A stretch of DNA of 64,000 nucleotides, taken from an uncultured Roseibium sp. (GTDB taxonomy: Bacteria; Pseudomonadota; Alphaproteobacteria; Rhizobiales; Stappiaceae). Under the pieces are notes generated by a model. It was given only the letters and a program-made list of their open reading frames with translations. It searched no databases and was not told the DNA's origin. Shown in pieces: positions 17,636-24,975 of this stretch. Numbering within the stretch: position 1 is the stretch's first letter; each line of letters opens with the position of its first letter. The stretch spans positions 594,001 to 658,000 of the forward strand of contig NZ_OY769915.1 in NCBI RefSeq assembly GCF_963669205.1, given 5' to 3'. The translations under genes were made by a program, and so were the position numbers.

Positions 17636-18334
17636 ATGCCGACGATTGCTCTGGTCGATGACGACCGCAACATTTTGACTTCGGTGTCAATTGCTCTGGA
17701 AACGGAAGGATATCGCGTCCAGACCTATACGGACGGGACATCCGCCCTGGACGGGTTGCAGAGCGACCCGCCGCAGTTGGCAATTTTCGATATCAAGATG
17801 CCGCGCATGGACGGAATGGAGCTCCTGCGCCGGCTGCGCCAGAACTCGGACCTGCCGGTTATTTTCCTGACATCCAAGGATGACGAGATCGACGAACTGT
17901 TCGGGCTCAAGATGGGGGCGGACGATTTCATCCGGAAGCCGTTTTCGCAGCGCCTTCTGGTCGAACGTGTCCGCGCAGTCCTGCGCCGCGCACAGCCCAA
18001 GGACGCAAGCGCGCCGAGGGAAGATGCGGACAAGCTGCTCGAGCGCGGCCAGTTGGTCATGGACCAGGAGCGCCACACCTGCACCTGGAACAACAAGCCG
18101 GTCACGCTGACGGTCACCGAGTTTCTGATCCTGTCGGCGCTTGCGCAGCGTCCGGGTGTCGTCAAGAGCCGGAACGCGCTGATGGATGCGGCTTACGACG
18201 ACCAGGTATATGTTGACGACAGGACGATCGACAGTCACATCAAGCGCCTGCGGAAAAAGTTCAAGGTGGTTGACGACGACTTCGACATGATCGAAACACT
18301 CTATGGCGTAGGGTACCGTTTCCGGGAAGTCTGA
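17636..18334 (+). CDS. chvI: Response regulator ChvI (OmpR family)
   Basis: A 232-residue two-domain transcription factor: an N-terminal receiver (acidic DDD near residues 8-10, phospho-acceptor Asp in AIFDIKMPRMDG near residue 52, conserved Lys in IRKPFS) and a C-terminal winged helix (about 130-230, RTIDSHIKRLRKKF). It pairs with ChvG, encoded 24 bp downstream. In Hyphomicrobiales the ChvG-ChvI pair responds to acid and envelope stress and controls exopolysaccharide, motility and host-interaction genes. The identification rests on the sequence and on the conserved order with pckA, chvG and hprK. Confidence 0.96.
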   Translation: MPTIALVDDDRNILTSVSIALETEGYRVQTYTDGTSALDGLQSDPPQLAIFDIKMPRMDGMELLRRLRQNSDLPVIFLTSKDDEIDELFGLKMGADDFIRKPFSQRLLVERVRAVLRRAQPKDASAPREDADKLLERGQLVMDQERHTCTWNNKPVTLTVTEFLILSALAQRPGVVKSRNALMDAAYDDQVYVDDRTIDSHIKRLRKKFKVVDDDFDMIETLYGVGYRFREV

Positions 18335-18358
18335 AACAGCCATTGAGACAAGGCGTGG

Positions 18359-20176
18359 ATGGCGGTTGAAAGCGAGAGTGCTGAGAATATTGTCCAGCCT
18401 GATCCGTCCAGCGGATCGGACCGCTCGCGCTTGCGCCGTCTTGGCAACAAGCGCATCCGCCGGCGGCTGTTCAGCCAGGTAGGGCGTATCTTCGGGACAT
18501 ATGTCCTGTCCTCGCTGACGCGCAGGATCATCGCGATCAATCTCGTCGGCTTGCTCGCGCTCGTGATCGGCATCCTCTATCTGAACCAGTTTCGTGCAGG
18601 GCTGATCGATGCGAGGGTGCAGAGCCTCCTGACCCAGGGTGAAATCATCGCGGGAGCAATAGCCGCCTCCGCGACGGTGGACACCGGCACCATCACCGTC
18701 GATCCGGAGCGCTTGCTGCAGCTGCAGGCGGGCGAAAGCATAACGCCGACGGTCGACGATCTGGACAGCCTTGATTTTCCGATCAACCCGGAGCGGGTCG
18801 GCCCGGTCCTGCGGCGCCTGATCTCGCCCACCAAGACGCGGGCGCGCATCTACGATCCCGAGGGCATCCTCATTCTCGACTCGCGGCATCTTTATTCGAG
18901 CGCCCAGATTCTCCGCTTTGATCTGCCGCCGCCGACCGCCGAGGAGACGGGGTTCTGGGACTCCGCCTGGCAATGGACCAAGCGCTGGCTCAGCCAGGGT
19001 GACCTGCCTCTGTATCAGGAAGTCGGGGGAGGTGACGGCCGTGCCTATCCGGAAGTGGAGGCCGCGCTTGCCGGTTCACCGGCCAGCGTGACCCGGATCT
19101 CCCAGCGCGGTGAACTGATCGTGTCTGTCGCCGTGCCGATCCAGCGCTTCAGGGCGGTGCTCGGGGCTCTGCTTCTGTCAACGCAGGGTGGTGACATCGA
19201 CGCCATCGTACGGGCCGAAAGAATCGCGATCATCCGCGTCTTTCTGTTTGCGGCAACCGTGACGATCCTCCTGTCGATCCTGCTTGCCGGCGCCATCGCC
19301 GGACCCGTGCGGCGTCTGGCCGCCGCGGCGGATCGCGTACGCCGCGGGTCCAATTCGCGCGAGGAGATTCCGGACTTTTCCGATCGGCAGGACGAGATCG
19401 GTCACCTGGCACGCGCGTTCAGGGAGATGACCAACGCGCTCTACAACAAGATCGACGCGATCGAGAAGTTCGCGGCCGATGTGGCGCATGAACTCAAGAA
19501 TCCGCTGACATCGCTCCGAAGCGCTGTTGAGACACTGCCGCTTGCAAAGACCAAGGCCTCGCAGGACCGGCTCATGGAAGTGATCCAGCACGACGTGCGC
19601 CGCCTTGATCGCCTGATCAGCGATATTTCGGATGCATCACGCCTGGATGCCGAACTTGCGCGCATACAGTCCGAATCCATCGACCTCGCCGAACTGCTGC
19701 GCAACATGGCCGATGCGGTGAACCAGCGGACCGGACCCGATGAGGCCAAGGTCAAGTTGACGGTCGCCGATGCGCCCGGCCAGAAACCCTATCAGGTCCA
19801 GGGACACGATATCCGGCTGGGCCAGGTGATCAGCAATCTTCTTGACAACGCGCGGTCGTTCTCACCCGAAGCAGGAACGGTCCGCATCGACCTCGCACGC
19901 GAAGGGCGCAGCATCCGGATAACGGTCGACGATGACGGGCCGGGCATCCGGGCGGAGAACACGGAACGCATTTTCGAGCGTTTCTACACGGACCGGCCGG
20001 ACGGCGAAGGCTTCGGCAACAACTCCGGCCTCGGCCTGTCGATCTCTAGACAGATCATCGAGGCGCATGGCGGATCGGTCTCCGCGACCAACCGGAAAGA
20101 AACGGATGGCGACGGCGAACCGGAGATCGTCGGCGCCCGGTTCACGATCTACCTGCCTGCCGGGTCGGGTAAGTGA
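18359..20176 (+). CDS. chvG: Sensor histidine kinase ChvG (ExoS)
   Basis: Inner-membrane partner of ChvI, 605 residues. A basic cytoplasmic N-terminus leads into transmembrane helix 1 (about 57-78). A large periplasmic sensor (about 80-280) is followed by helix 2 (about 285-310), HAMP and HisKA with phospho-acceptor His377 in DVAHELKNPL. The HATPase domain shows the N-box (NLLDNARSFSPE), G1 (DDGPGI), F-box and G2 (NSGLGLSI). Its TGA overlaps the GTG start of hprK (GTGA), so kinase and HprK are translationally coupled. Confidence 0.96.
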   Translation: MAVESESAENIVQPDPSSGSDRSRLRRLGNKRIRRRLFSQVGRIFGTYVLSSLTRRIIAINLVGLLALVIGILYLNQFRAGLIDARVQSLLTQGEIIAGAIAASATVDTGTITVDPERLLQLQAGESITPTVDDLDSLDFPINPERVGPVLRRLISPTKTRARIYDPEGILILDSRHLYSSAQILRFDLPPPTAEETGFWDSAWQWTKRWLSQGDLPLYQEVGGGDGRAYPEVEAALAGSPASVTRISQRGELIVSVAVPIQRFRAVLGALLLSTQGGDIDAIVRAERIAIIRVFLFAATVTILLSILLAGAIAGPVRRLAAAADRVRRGSNSREEIPDFSDRQDEIGHLARAFREMTNALYNKIDAIEKFAADVAHELKNPLTSLRSAVETLPLAKTKASQDRLMEVIQHDVRRLDRLISDISDASRLDAELARIQSESIDLAELLRNMADAVNQRTGPDEAKVKLTVADAPGQKPYQVQGHDIRLGQVISNLLDNARSFSPEAGTVRIDLAREGRSIRITVDDDGPGIRAENTERIFERFYTDRPDGEGFGNNSGLGLSISRQIIEAHGGSVSATNRKETDGDGEPEIVGARFTIYLPAGSGK

Positions 20177-20640
20177 GCGCACAGACGGTCCACGCCAACT
20201 GCCTTGTTGTCGGCACGCGCGGGATTGTGGTTCGAGGCCGGTCCGGCAGCGGCAAGTCGGAACTGACCGACCTCCTCATCGAAGCGGCCCGGATCAGGGG
20301 CAATCTGGGTGTTCTCGTAGCCGATGACCGCGTGTATCTGTCTTCCCATGACGGACAACTTGTTGCCCGTGCCCCGGAAACGATCTCGGGGCTCATGGAA
20401 GTCCGTGGCAGGGGCTTGGTAAAAACAGTCTCCATGTCCACGGCGAAGGTCGATTTGCTGGTCGACCTGAAGCCGGAGGACGCGATCGAGCGGCTTCCGG
20501 AAAGCGCTCTTGGTTGCCAGAATTTGGACGGCGTCCCGATCCCGGTTTGCAGCTGCCCGGAGAACCGGCCTTGGGAAAGCACACGGCTGATCCGCTGGAG
20601 CCTGAGGGAGCTGTTCCCGGGAGCACCGGATTACATTTAA
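20173..20640 (+). CDS. hprK: HPr kinase, short alphaproteobacterial form
   Basis: A 155-residue protein equivalent to the C-terminal catalytic part of HPr kinase/phosphorylase; the N-terminal domain of Firmicutes HprK is absent, as is normal in alphaproteobacteria. The P-loop GRSGSGKS is at residues 22-29. It would phosphorylate the regulatory serine of the HPr encoded 0.8 kb downstream. The start is GTG at 20173, overlapping the chvG stop. Its stop lies only 4 bp before the left end of a 267-bp mobile-type element. Confidence 0.9.
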   Translation: MSAQTVHANCLVVGTRGIVVRGRSGSGKSELTDLLIEAARIRGNLGVLVADDRVYLSSHDGQLVARAPETISGLMEVRGRGLVKTVSMSTAKVDLLVDLKPEDAIERLPESALGCQNLDGVPIPVCSCPENRPWESTRLIRWSLRELFPGAPDYI

Positions 20641-20644
20641 CGTC

Positions 20645-20911
20645 AGGGTACGGACCCATAAATGAAGCCGATTTGGCGGCAGAAATGGCAAAAGTCTCGC
20701 GAGGAAGCGTGCGCAGAGCGGGCTTTTTGCCCGGTCAAGCGCGGTGACGCTGCGAGGTAAAGCCATTTTGCCGTCCTTCGGATTTGGCCGTTTTGGCCAT
20801 CTGCCGCGTCGCGAAAGGCTTGAAAATGAACCACATTTCCTGCGCTTTCGCTCCTCACAGATGGCCAAAACGATCCAAACCAAATTGGCTTCATTTATAA
20901 GTCCGCACCCT
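20645..20911. mobile_element. MITE-like element, copy 1 (no transposase)
   Basis: A 267-bp segment bounded by imperfect inverted ends. The left end is AGGGTACGGACCCATAAATG and the right end reads CATTTATAAGTCCGCACCCT. The same element recurs in opposite orientation at 62547-62812, at about 90% identity by eye over its whole length. No transposase frame fits inside. The ends look like those of IS5-group elements as I remember them, so it may be moved in trans. No clear target duplication is visible. It separates hprK from the EIIA gene. Confidence 0.8.
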
Positions 20912-21023
20912 AGGCTCGCGTTTTTTGCTTGCAACTGGTTAACCGGTTGAAGAGAGTGCATCAGACTGATAGAGCCATAGTCCGCCCAGGGCATATGCAA
21001 ACGATAGTCAGGCTGAAGACCGA

Positions 21024-21428
21024 ATGATCGGACTAGTACTTGTTACGCACGGACGTCTCGCTGAAGAATTCAAGGCGGCGCTGGAGCATGTCGTCGGTCC
21101 CCAGGAACAGGTCGAGACCATTTCCATTGGCCCGGATGACGACATGGAGCAAAGGCGGCAGGATATCCTGTCGGCCGTCGAGGCCGCCAATTCCGGAGAC
21201 GGCGTTGTGCTGCTCACGGACATGTTCGGTGGAACGCCGTCGAACCTCGCGATTTCCGTCATGGACAGTAAGTCGGTAGAAGTCGTCGCAGGCGTCAACC
21301 TGCCGATGCTTATCAAGCTGGCCAGCGTGCGCGCGGACAGGGAACTGGCGGATGCCGTAGACGAGGCCCGCCAGGCCGGCCAGAAGTATATTTCAGTAGC
21401 AAGCCAGGTGCTGTCGGGACAGAACTGA
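21024..21428 (+). CDS. PTS EIIA component, mannose family (regulatory PTS)
   Basis: A 134-residue EIIA(Man)-type phosphocarrier. The phospho-acceptor is His9 in LVTHGRLAEEF. The DMFGGTPSN and GVNLPML segments are diagnostic of the family. There is no EIIB or EIIC gene nearby, so it is likely a regulatory, not transporting, PTS part that takes phosphate from HPr. It lies in the conserved hprK-EIIA-HPr order, but 383 bp separate it from hprK because of the inserted element; it probably needs its own promoter or read-through. Confidence 0.94.
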   Translation: MIGLVLVTHGRLAEEFKAALEHVVGPQEQVETISIGPDDDMEQRRQDILSAVEAANSGDGVVLLTDMFGGTPSNLAISVMDSKSVEVVAGVNLPMLIKLASVRADRELADAVDEARQAGQKYISVASQVLSGQN

Positions 21429-21444
21429 AACAAATAGGACAGCA

Positions 21445-21720
21445 TTGGACTTGATTGAAAAAGATCTGATCATCGTCAACCGCCGCGGCCTCCACGCGCG
21501 CGCCTCAGCCAAACTGGTCAAACTTGTCGAAACATTCGAAGCCGACGTGCATGTGTCGAAAGACGGCCAGACCGTCGGCGGGACTTCGATCATGGGGCTG
21601 ATGATGCTCGCTGCCAGCCCGGGGTGCAGCATAAGGGTGTGCGTCAGCGGCAGCGATGCCGAGGTCGCTCTCGCGGCGATTTCCGAACTTGTCGAAAGCG
21701 GATTTGGCGAGACGGACTGA
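21445..21720 (+). CDS. ptsH: Phosphocarrier protein HPr
   Basis: A 91-residue HPr. The catalytic His17 lies in RRGLHARAS and the regulatory Ser48 in GGTSIMGLMML, the target of HprK. It starts at TTG (21445), with AGGA five bases upstream; a second TTG two codons later is possible. It is 16 bp from the EIIA gene. In this group HPr passes phosphate from EI-Ntr to the regulatory EIIA proteins and links carbon and nitrogen state to ChvGI. Confidence 0.95.
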   Translation: MDLIEKDLIIVNRRGLHARASAKLVKLVETFEADVHVSKDGQTVGGTSIMGLMMLAASPGCSIRVCVSGSDAEVALAAISELVESGFGETD

Positions 21721-21820
21721 TATTGGAAGCACGTGCCGTTGCATCGATCCGTCCGGATCCGCCCTGATGCGGTCCGGCGTGTCTGACCAGAACGGCGCAC
21801 CGCATCTTTGAAGGACTATC

Positions 21821-23131
21821 ATGGCAAGCCAATCCGGTGACCGTTCCCTTGCCGCAGCCCGAGCTGCGCTCAGCCACATTCACGAGGCGCTGAACCTGGA
21901 ATTCGGGTTCGAACTCTGGGACGGCAGCCGGATCCCGGAAGACATGGACGCTGACGGCCTGCGGATCGCCGTTGCACCGGCGGCACTGACAAAACTGCTG
22001 CGCAGTCCGCGTATCAAGACCGTGGTCGATCTTTATTCGACGGGCGAAATCGACCCGCGTGGCGGAACGATCTTCGAGTTTGCGGAAAAACGCCCGAAAC
22101 TGAAAAGCCGGGAGCTGCGCAAACGTCTGAACAAGTTTCTGCTGATGAAAAACGCGGCTTCGCTGTTCCTGGGAGCGGGCAAGCAGGCGGCGCAGGAACA
22201 GGAAGACGGGCTGGACGCGGGGGCGGCAGCGGACAGGGGATCGGGCAGCCGCAAGGACGACATCGCATTCCATTATGATGTCTCCAACGAATTCTACAGG
22301 CTCTTTCTCGACCCGGAGATGGTCTACACCTGCGCCTATTTCAGGGACTGGTCGAACGATCTGGCAACCGCCCAGAAAGACAAGCTGGACATGATCTGCC
22401 GCAAGCTGCGCCTGAAACCCGGAGACCGCATGCTCGACATCGGCTGTGGCTGGGGGGCGCTCATCTGTCATGCCGCCGAGCATTATGGCGTTACGGTCGT
22501 CGGCGTGACCCTCGCCGAGGAACAGCTCAAGCTTGCACGTGAGAGGATCGAGGCGCGTGGTCTTAAGGACAAGGTGTCCGTTGAACTGATCGATTACCGG
22601 GACATGAAGGGTCAGCAGTTCGACAAGATCTCCTCGATCGGCATGTTCGAGGCCGTCGGACTGGACAACTACGACAACTACTTCCAGAGCGTTCATCGTC
22701 TGTTGAAGCCGCGCGGGATCTATCTGCATCATGCCATCACCCGGCGCGGCAAGAAGGATCTCAGGAAGTTTCGCCGCAAGAAACCCGAATATCAGGCGCT
22801 TGTCCGCTACATATTCCCGGGAGGCGAGGTTGATCATATCGGCTGGACCCTCACCAATCTGGAGGCCCACGGCTTCGAAGTGCACGATGTGGAAGCCTGG
22901 CGCGAACATTACGCGCGCACGACACGGCTGTGGGCGGAAAACCTGATGGCGGTCAGGGAGGCTGCGATTGCGGATATTGGCGAACAGAAATACCGGCTCT
23001 GGCTGGCGTATCTCTGCGGCGTTTCGCTCGGCTTCGAACGCGGCTCGATCGGTATTTTCCAGACGGTGGCGTCGCGCAGAACCAAGGGACCGTCCGGCTT
23101 GCCGCCATCCCGCGAAGACCTTTATCGCTAG
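21821..23131 (+). CDS. Cyclopropane-fatty-acyl-phospholipid synthase family protein
   Basis: An S-adenosylmethionine-dependent enzyme of 436 residues that adds a methylene bridge to, or methylates, unsaturated membrane lipids. After an N-terminal substrate region, a low-complexity linker (about 128-148) leads into the methyltransferase domain with the SAM-binding LDIGCGWG near 205-212 and the EAVGLDNYDNYF and FRRKKPEYQ/YIFPGGEV segments of CFA synthases. AAGGA precedes the ATG. It lies between HPr and ahcY. Its product SAH is the substrate of AhcY, which gives the pairing metabolic sense. Confidence 0.9.
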   Translation: MASQSGDRSLAAARAALSHIHEALNLEFGFELWDGSRIPEDMDADGLRIAVAPAALTKLLRSPRIKTVVDLYSTGEIDPRGGTIFEFAEKRPKLKSRELRKRLNKFLLMKNAASLFLGAGKQAAQEQEDGLDAGAAADRGSGSRKDDIAFHYDVSNEFYRLFLDPEMVYTCAYFRDWSNDLATAQKDKLDMICRKLRLKPGDRMLDIGCGWGALICHAAEHYGVTVVGVTLAEEQLKLARERIEARGLKDKVSVELIDYRDMKGQQFDKISSIGMFEAVGLDNYDNYFQSVHRLLKPRGIYLHHAITRRGKKDLRKFRRKKPEYQALVRYIFPGGEVDHIGWTLTNLEAHGFEVHDVEAWREHYARTTRLWAENLMAVREAAIADIGEQKYRLWLAYLCGVSLGFERGSIGIFQTVASRRTKGPSGLPPSREDLYR

Positions 23132-23152
23132 TCGTTCACCTTTCTGGCAAAT

Positions 23153-23174
23153 GATATAAAGAATTCTTTATATC
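23153..23174. promoter_or_regulatory. Perfect 22-bp palindrome upstream of ahcY, candidate operator
   Basis: The half-site GATATAAAGAA is followed directly by its reverse complement with no spacer, giving perfect dyad symmetry around an EcoRI-like GAATTC centre. It lies 170 bp upstream of the ahcY ATG. The half-site looks like SAM-cycle operators of ArsR-type regulators that I remember from alphaproteobacteria. That assignment is inference. Confidence 0.6.
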
Positions 23175-23343
23175 TTTATTGCATGAAGTCCTTCCTAGCG
23201 CTATAACCGCCACCAACGGCTTCCGGCGTGCTCCGGAAACCGGCTTGCGGCTGCCGTTTCGATCGATCCTTGCGATTGACGGGAAAAGCGGCTGCGTTCA
23301 CCAGGCCGGCGCAATCAGCTGGATTCAATTGCAGGACATTTTC

Positions 23344-24732
23344 ATGACCGACTACATCGTCAAAGACATCGGGCTCGCAGACTGGGGCCGCACCGAAATC
23401 GAGATCGCCGAACACGAAATGCCGGGCCTCATGGCCTGCCGCGAGGAATTCGGCGATGCCAAGCCGCTGAAGGGCGCCCGTATTGCTGGGTCTCTTCACA
23501 TGACCATTCAGACGGCTGTTCTGATCGAAACGCTCGTAGCGCTGGGCGCTGAAGTCCGCTGGGCATCCTGCAACATCTTCTCCACGCAGGATCAGGCAGC
23601 CGCCGCGATCGCCGCTGCCGGCATTCCGGTGTTCGCCGTCAAGGGCGAGACACTGGAAGAATACTGGGACTACGCCGACAAGATCTTCGATTTCGCCGGC
23701 GGCGCGAACATGATCCTTGACGATGGCGGCGACGCCACGCTCTATATTCTCATCGGCGCACGCGTCGAGGCAGGCGAAACCGGCCTGATCGAGGACCCGC
23801 AGTCCGAGGAAGAGGAATGCCTCTTCGCCCAGATCAAGAAACGCATGGCATCGCATCCGGGCTGGTTCACCAAGCAGCGTGACCTGATCCAGGGTGTGTC
23901 GGAAGAAACCACGACCGGTGTTCTGCGTCTCTATGAAATGCAGAAGAGCGGTCAATTGCCGTTCCCGGCGATCAACGTCAATGACAGTGTCACCAAGTCC
24001 AAGTTCGACAACCGCTATGGCTGCCGCGAGTCCCTCGTCGACGGCATCCGCCGCGGTACGGATGTCATGATGTCCGGCAAGGTCGCCGTTGTCTGCGGCT
24101 ACGGTGACGTCGGCAAGGGTTCCGCTCAGTCGCTGGCCGGTTCCGGTGCACGCGTGATCGTGACGGAAATCGATCCGATCTGCGCGCTCCAGGCCTCCAT
24201 GGACGGCTACGAGGTGAAAACCATCGAGCAGGCATTGCCCGAAGGCGACATCTATGTGACCGCGACAGGCAACAAGGACATCATCACCCTGGACCACATG
24301 CGCGGCATGAAGGACATGGCGATTGTCTGCAACATCGGCCACTTCGACAACGAGATCCAGGTTGCCGCTCTGAAGAACTTCAAGTGGCGCCCGGTGAAAG
24401 ACCAGGTCGACATGGTCGAGTTCCCGGACGGCAAGCGGATGATCCTGCTGTCGCAGGGCCGCCTGGTGAACCTCGGCAACGCTACCGGCCACCCGAGCTT
24501 CGTCATGTCTGCAAGCTTCACGAACCAGGTTCTGGCCCAGATCGAGCTCTACACCAAGGCCGATCAGTACCAGAACGAGGTCTATGTTCTTCCGAAGCAT
24601 CTCGACGAAAAAGTCGCGCGCCTTCACCTCGAGAAACTCGGTGTCACGTTAACCGAATTGACGGACAACCAATCCGATTATCTGGGGATTAATAAGACTG
24701 GACCGTTCAAGTCGGAGCACTACAAGTACTGA
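23344..24732 (+). CDS. ahcY: Adenosylhomocysteinase
   Basis: NAD-dependent hydrolysis of S-adenosylhomocysteine to homocysteine and adenosine, which clears the inhibitory product of methyl transfer. The product is 462 residues from MTDYIVKDIG. The open frame extends 55 codons upstream but that part is not conserved; CAGGACATTTTC precedes the chosen ATG. Motifs include SLHMTIQTAVLIETL, WASCNIFSTQD, GYGDVGKGSAQ (NAD site, about 252-262) and the C-terminal LGVTLTELTDNQSDYLG ending in KSEHYKY. Confidence 0.98.
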   Translation: MTDYIVKDIGLADWGRTEIEIAEHEMPGLMACREEFGDAKPLKGARIAGSLHMTIQTAVLIETLVALGAEVRWASCNIFSTQDQAAAAIAAAGIPVFAVKGETLEEYWDYADKIFDFAGGANMILDDGGDATLYILIGARVEAGETGLIEDPQSEEEECLFAQIKKRMASHPGWFTKQRDLIQGVSEETTTGVLRLYEMQKSGQLPFPAINVNDSVTKSKFDNRYGCRESLVDGIRRGTDVMMSGKVAVVCGYGDVGKGSAQSLAGSGARVIVTEIDPICALQASMDGYEVKTIEQALPEGDIYVTATGNKDIITLDHMRGMKDMAIVCNIGHFDNEIQVAALKNFKWRPVKDQVDMVEFPDGKRMILLSQGRLVNLGNATGHPSFVMSASFTNQVLAQIELYTKADQYQNEVYVLPKHLDEKVARLHLEKLGVTLTELTDNQSDYLGINKTGPFKSEHYKY

Positions 24733-24787
24733 TTTGCGAATTGGCGGCTACTACATGTAGTGATGGCCGCGATTCGACCATGTGAAC

Positions 24788-24832
24788 AAAAAAATGCAGA
24801 ACCCTTCAAATTGAAGGGTTCTGTTAACTTTT
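24788..24832. terminator. Intrinsic terminator of ahcY
   Basis: A perfect 13-bp stem (CAGAACCCTTCAA, 24797-24809, with 24811-24823) around a single unpaired A is preceded by seven A and followed by a T-rich stretch (TTAACTTTT). It lies 65 bp past the ahcY stop and could work in both directions. Confidence 0.85.
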
Positions 24833-24975
24833 CGGTTACGGACTCTTCTGCGTGATTCTCAAAAAGGTTATGGTTGAAACGAATCAGAGGCCAGGAGGCA
24901 AATGTCTCTGATTTGCTCCCATAAACCGGGGGCTGCACCCGCACAGCGGGATACGCGGCGTAAGGGGATCAGGAA

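Noticed and set aside
20645..20911. Small coding frames inside the MITE-like element
   Set aside because: They are not kept between the two copies and have no start signals.
23132..23343. SAH or SAM riboswitch in the ahcY leader
   Set aside because: I could not fold a known aptamer from the leader; the perfect DNA palindrome argues for a protein operator. A covariance-model search would settle it.
23176..24627. Long minus-strand frame opposite ahcY
   Set aside because: Shadow of a highly conserved gene; no independent coding signal.
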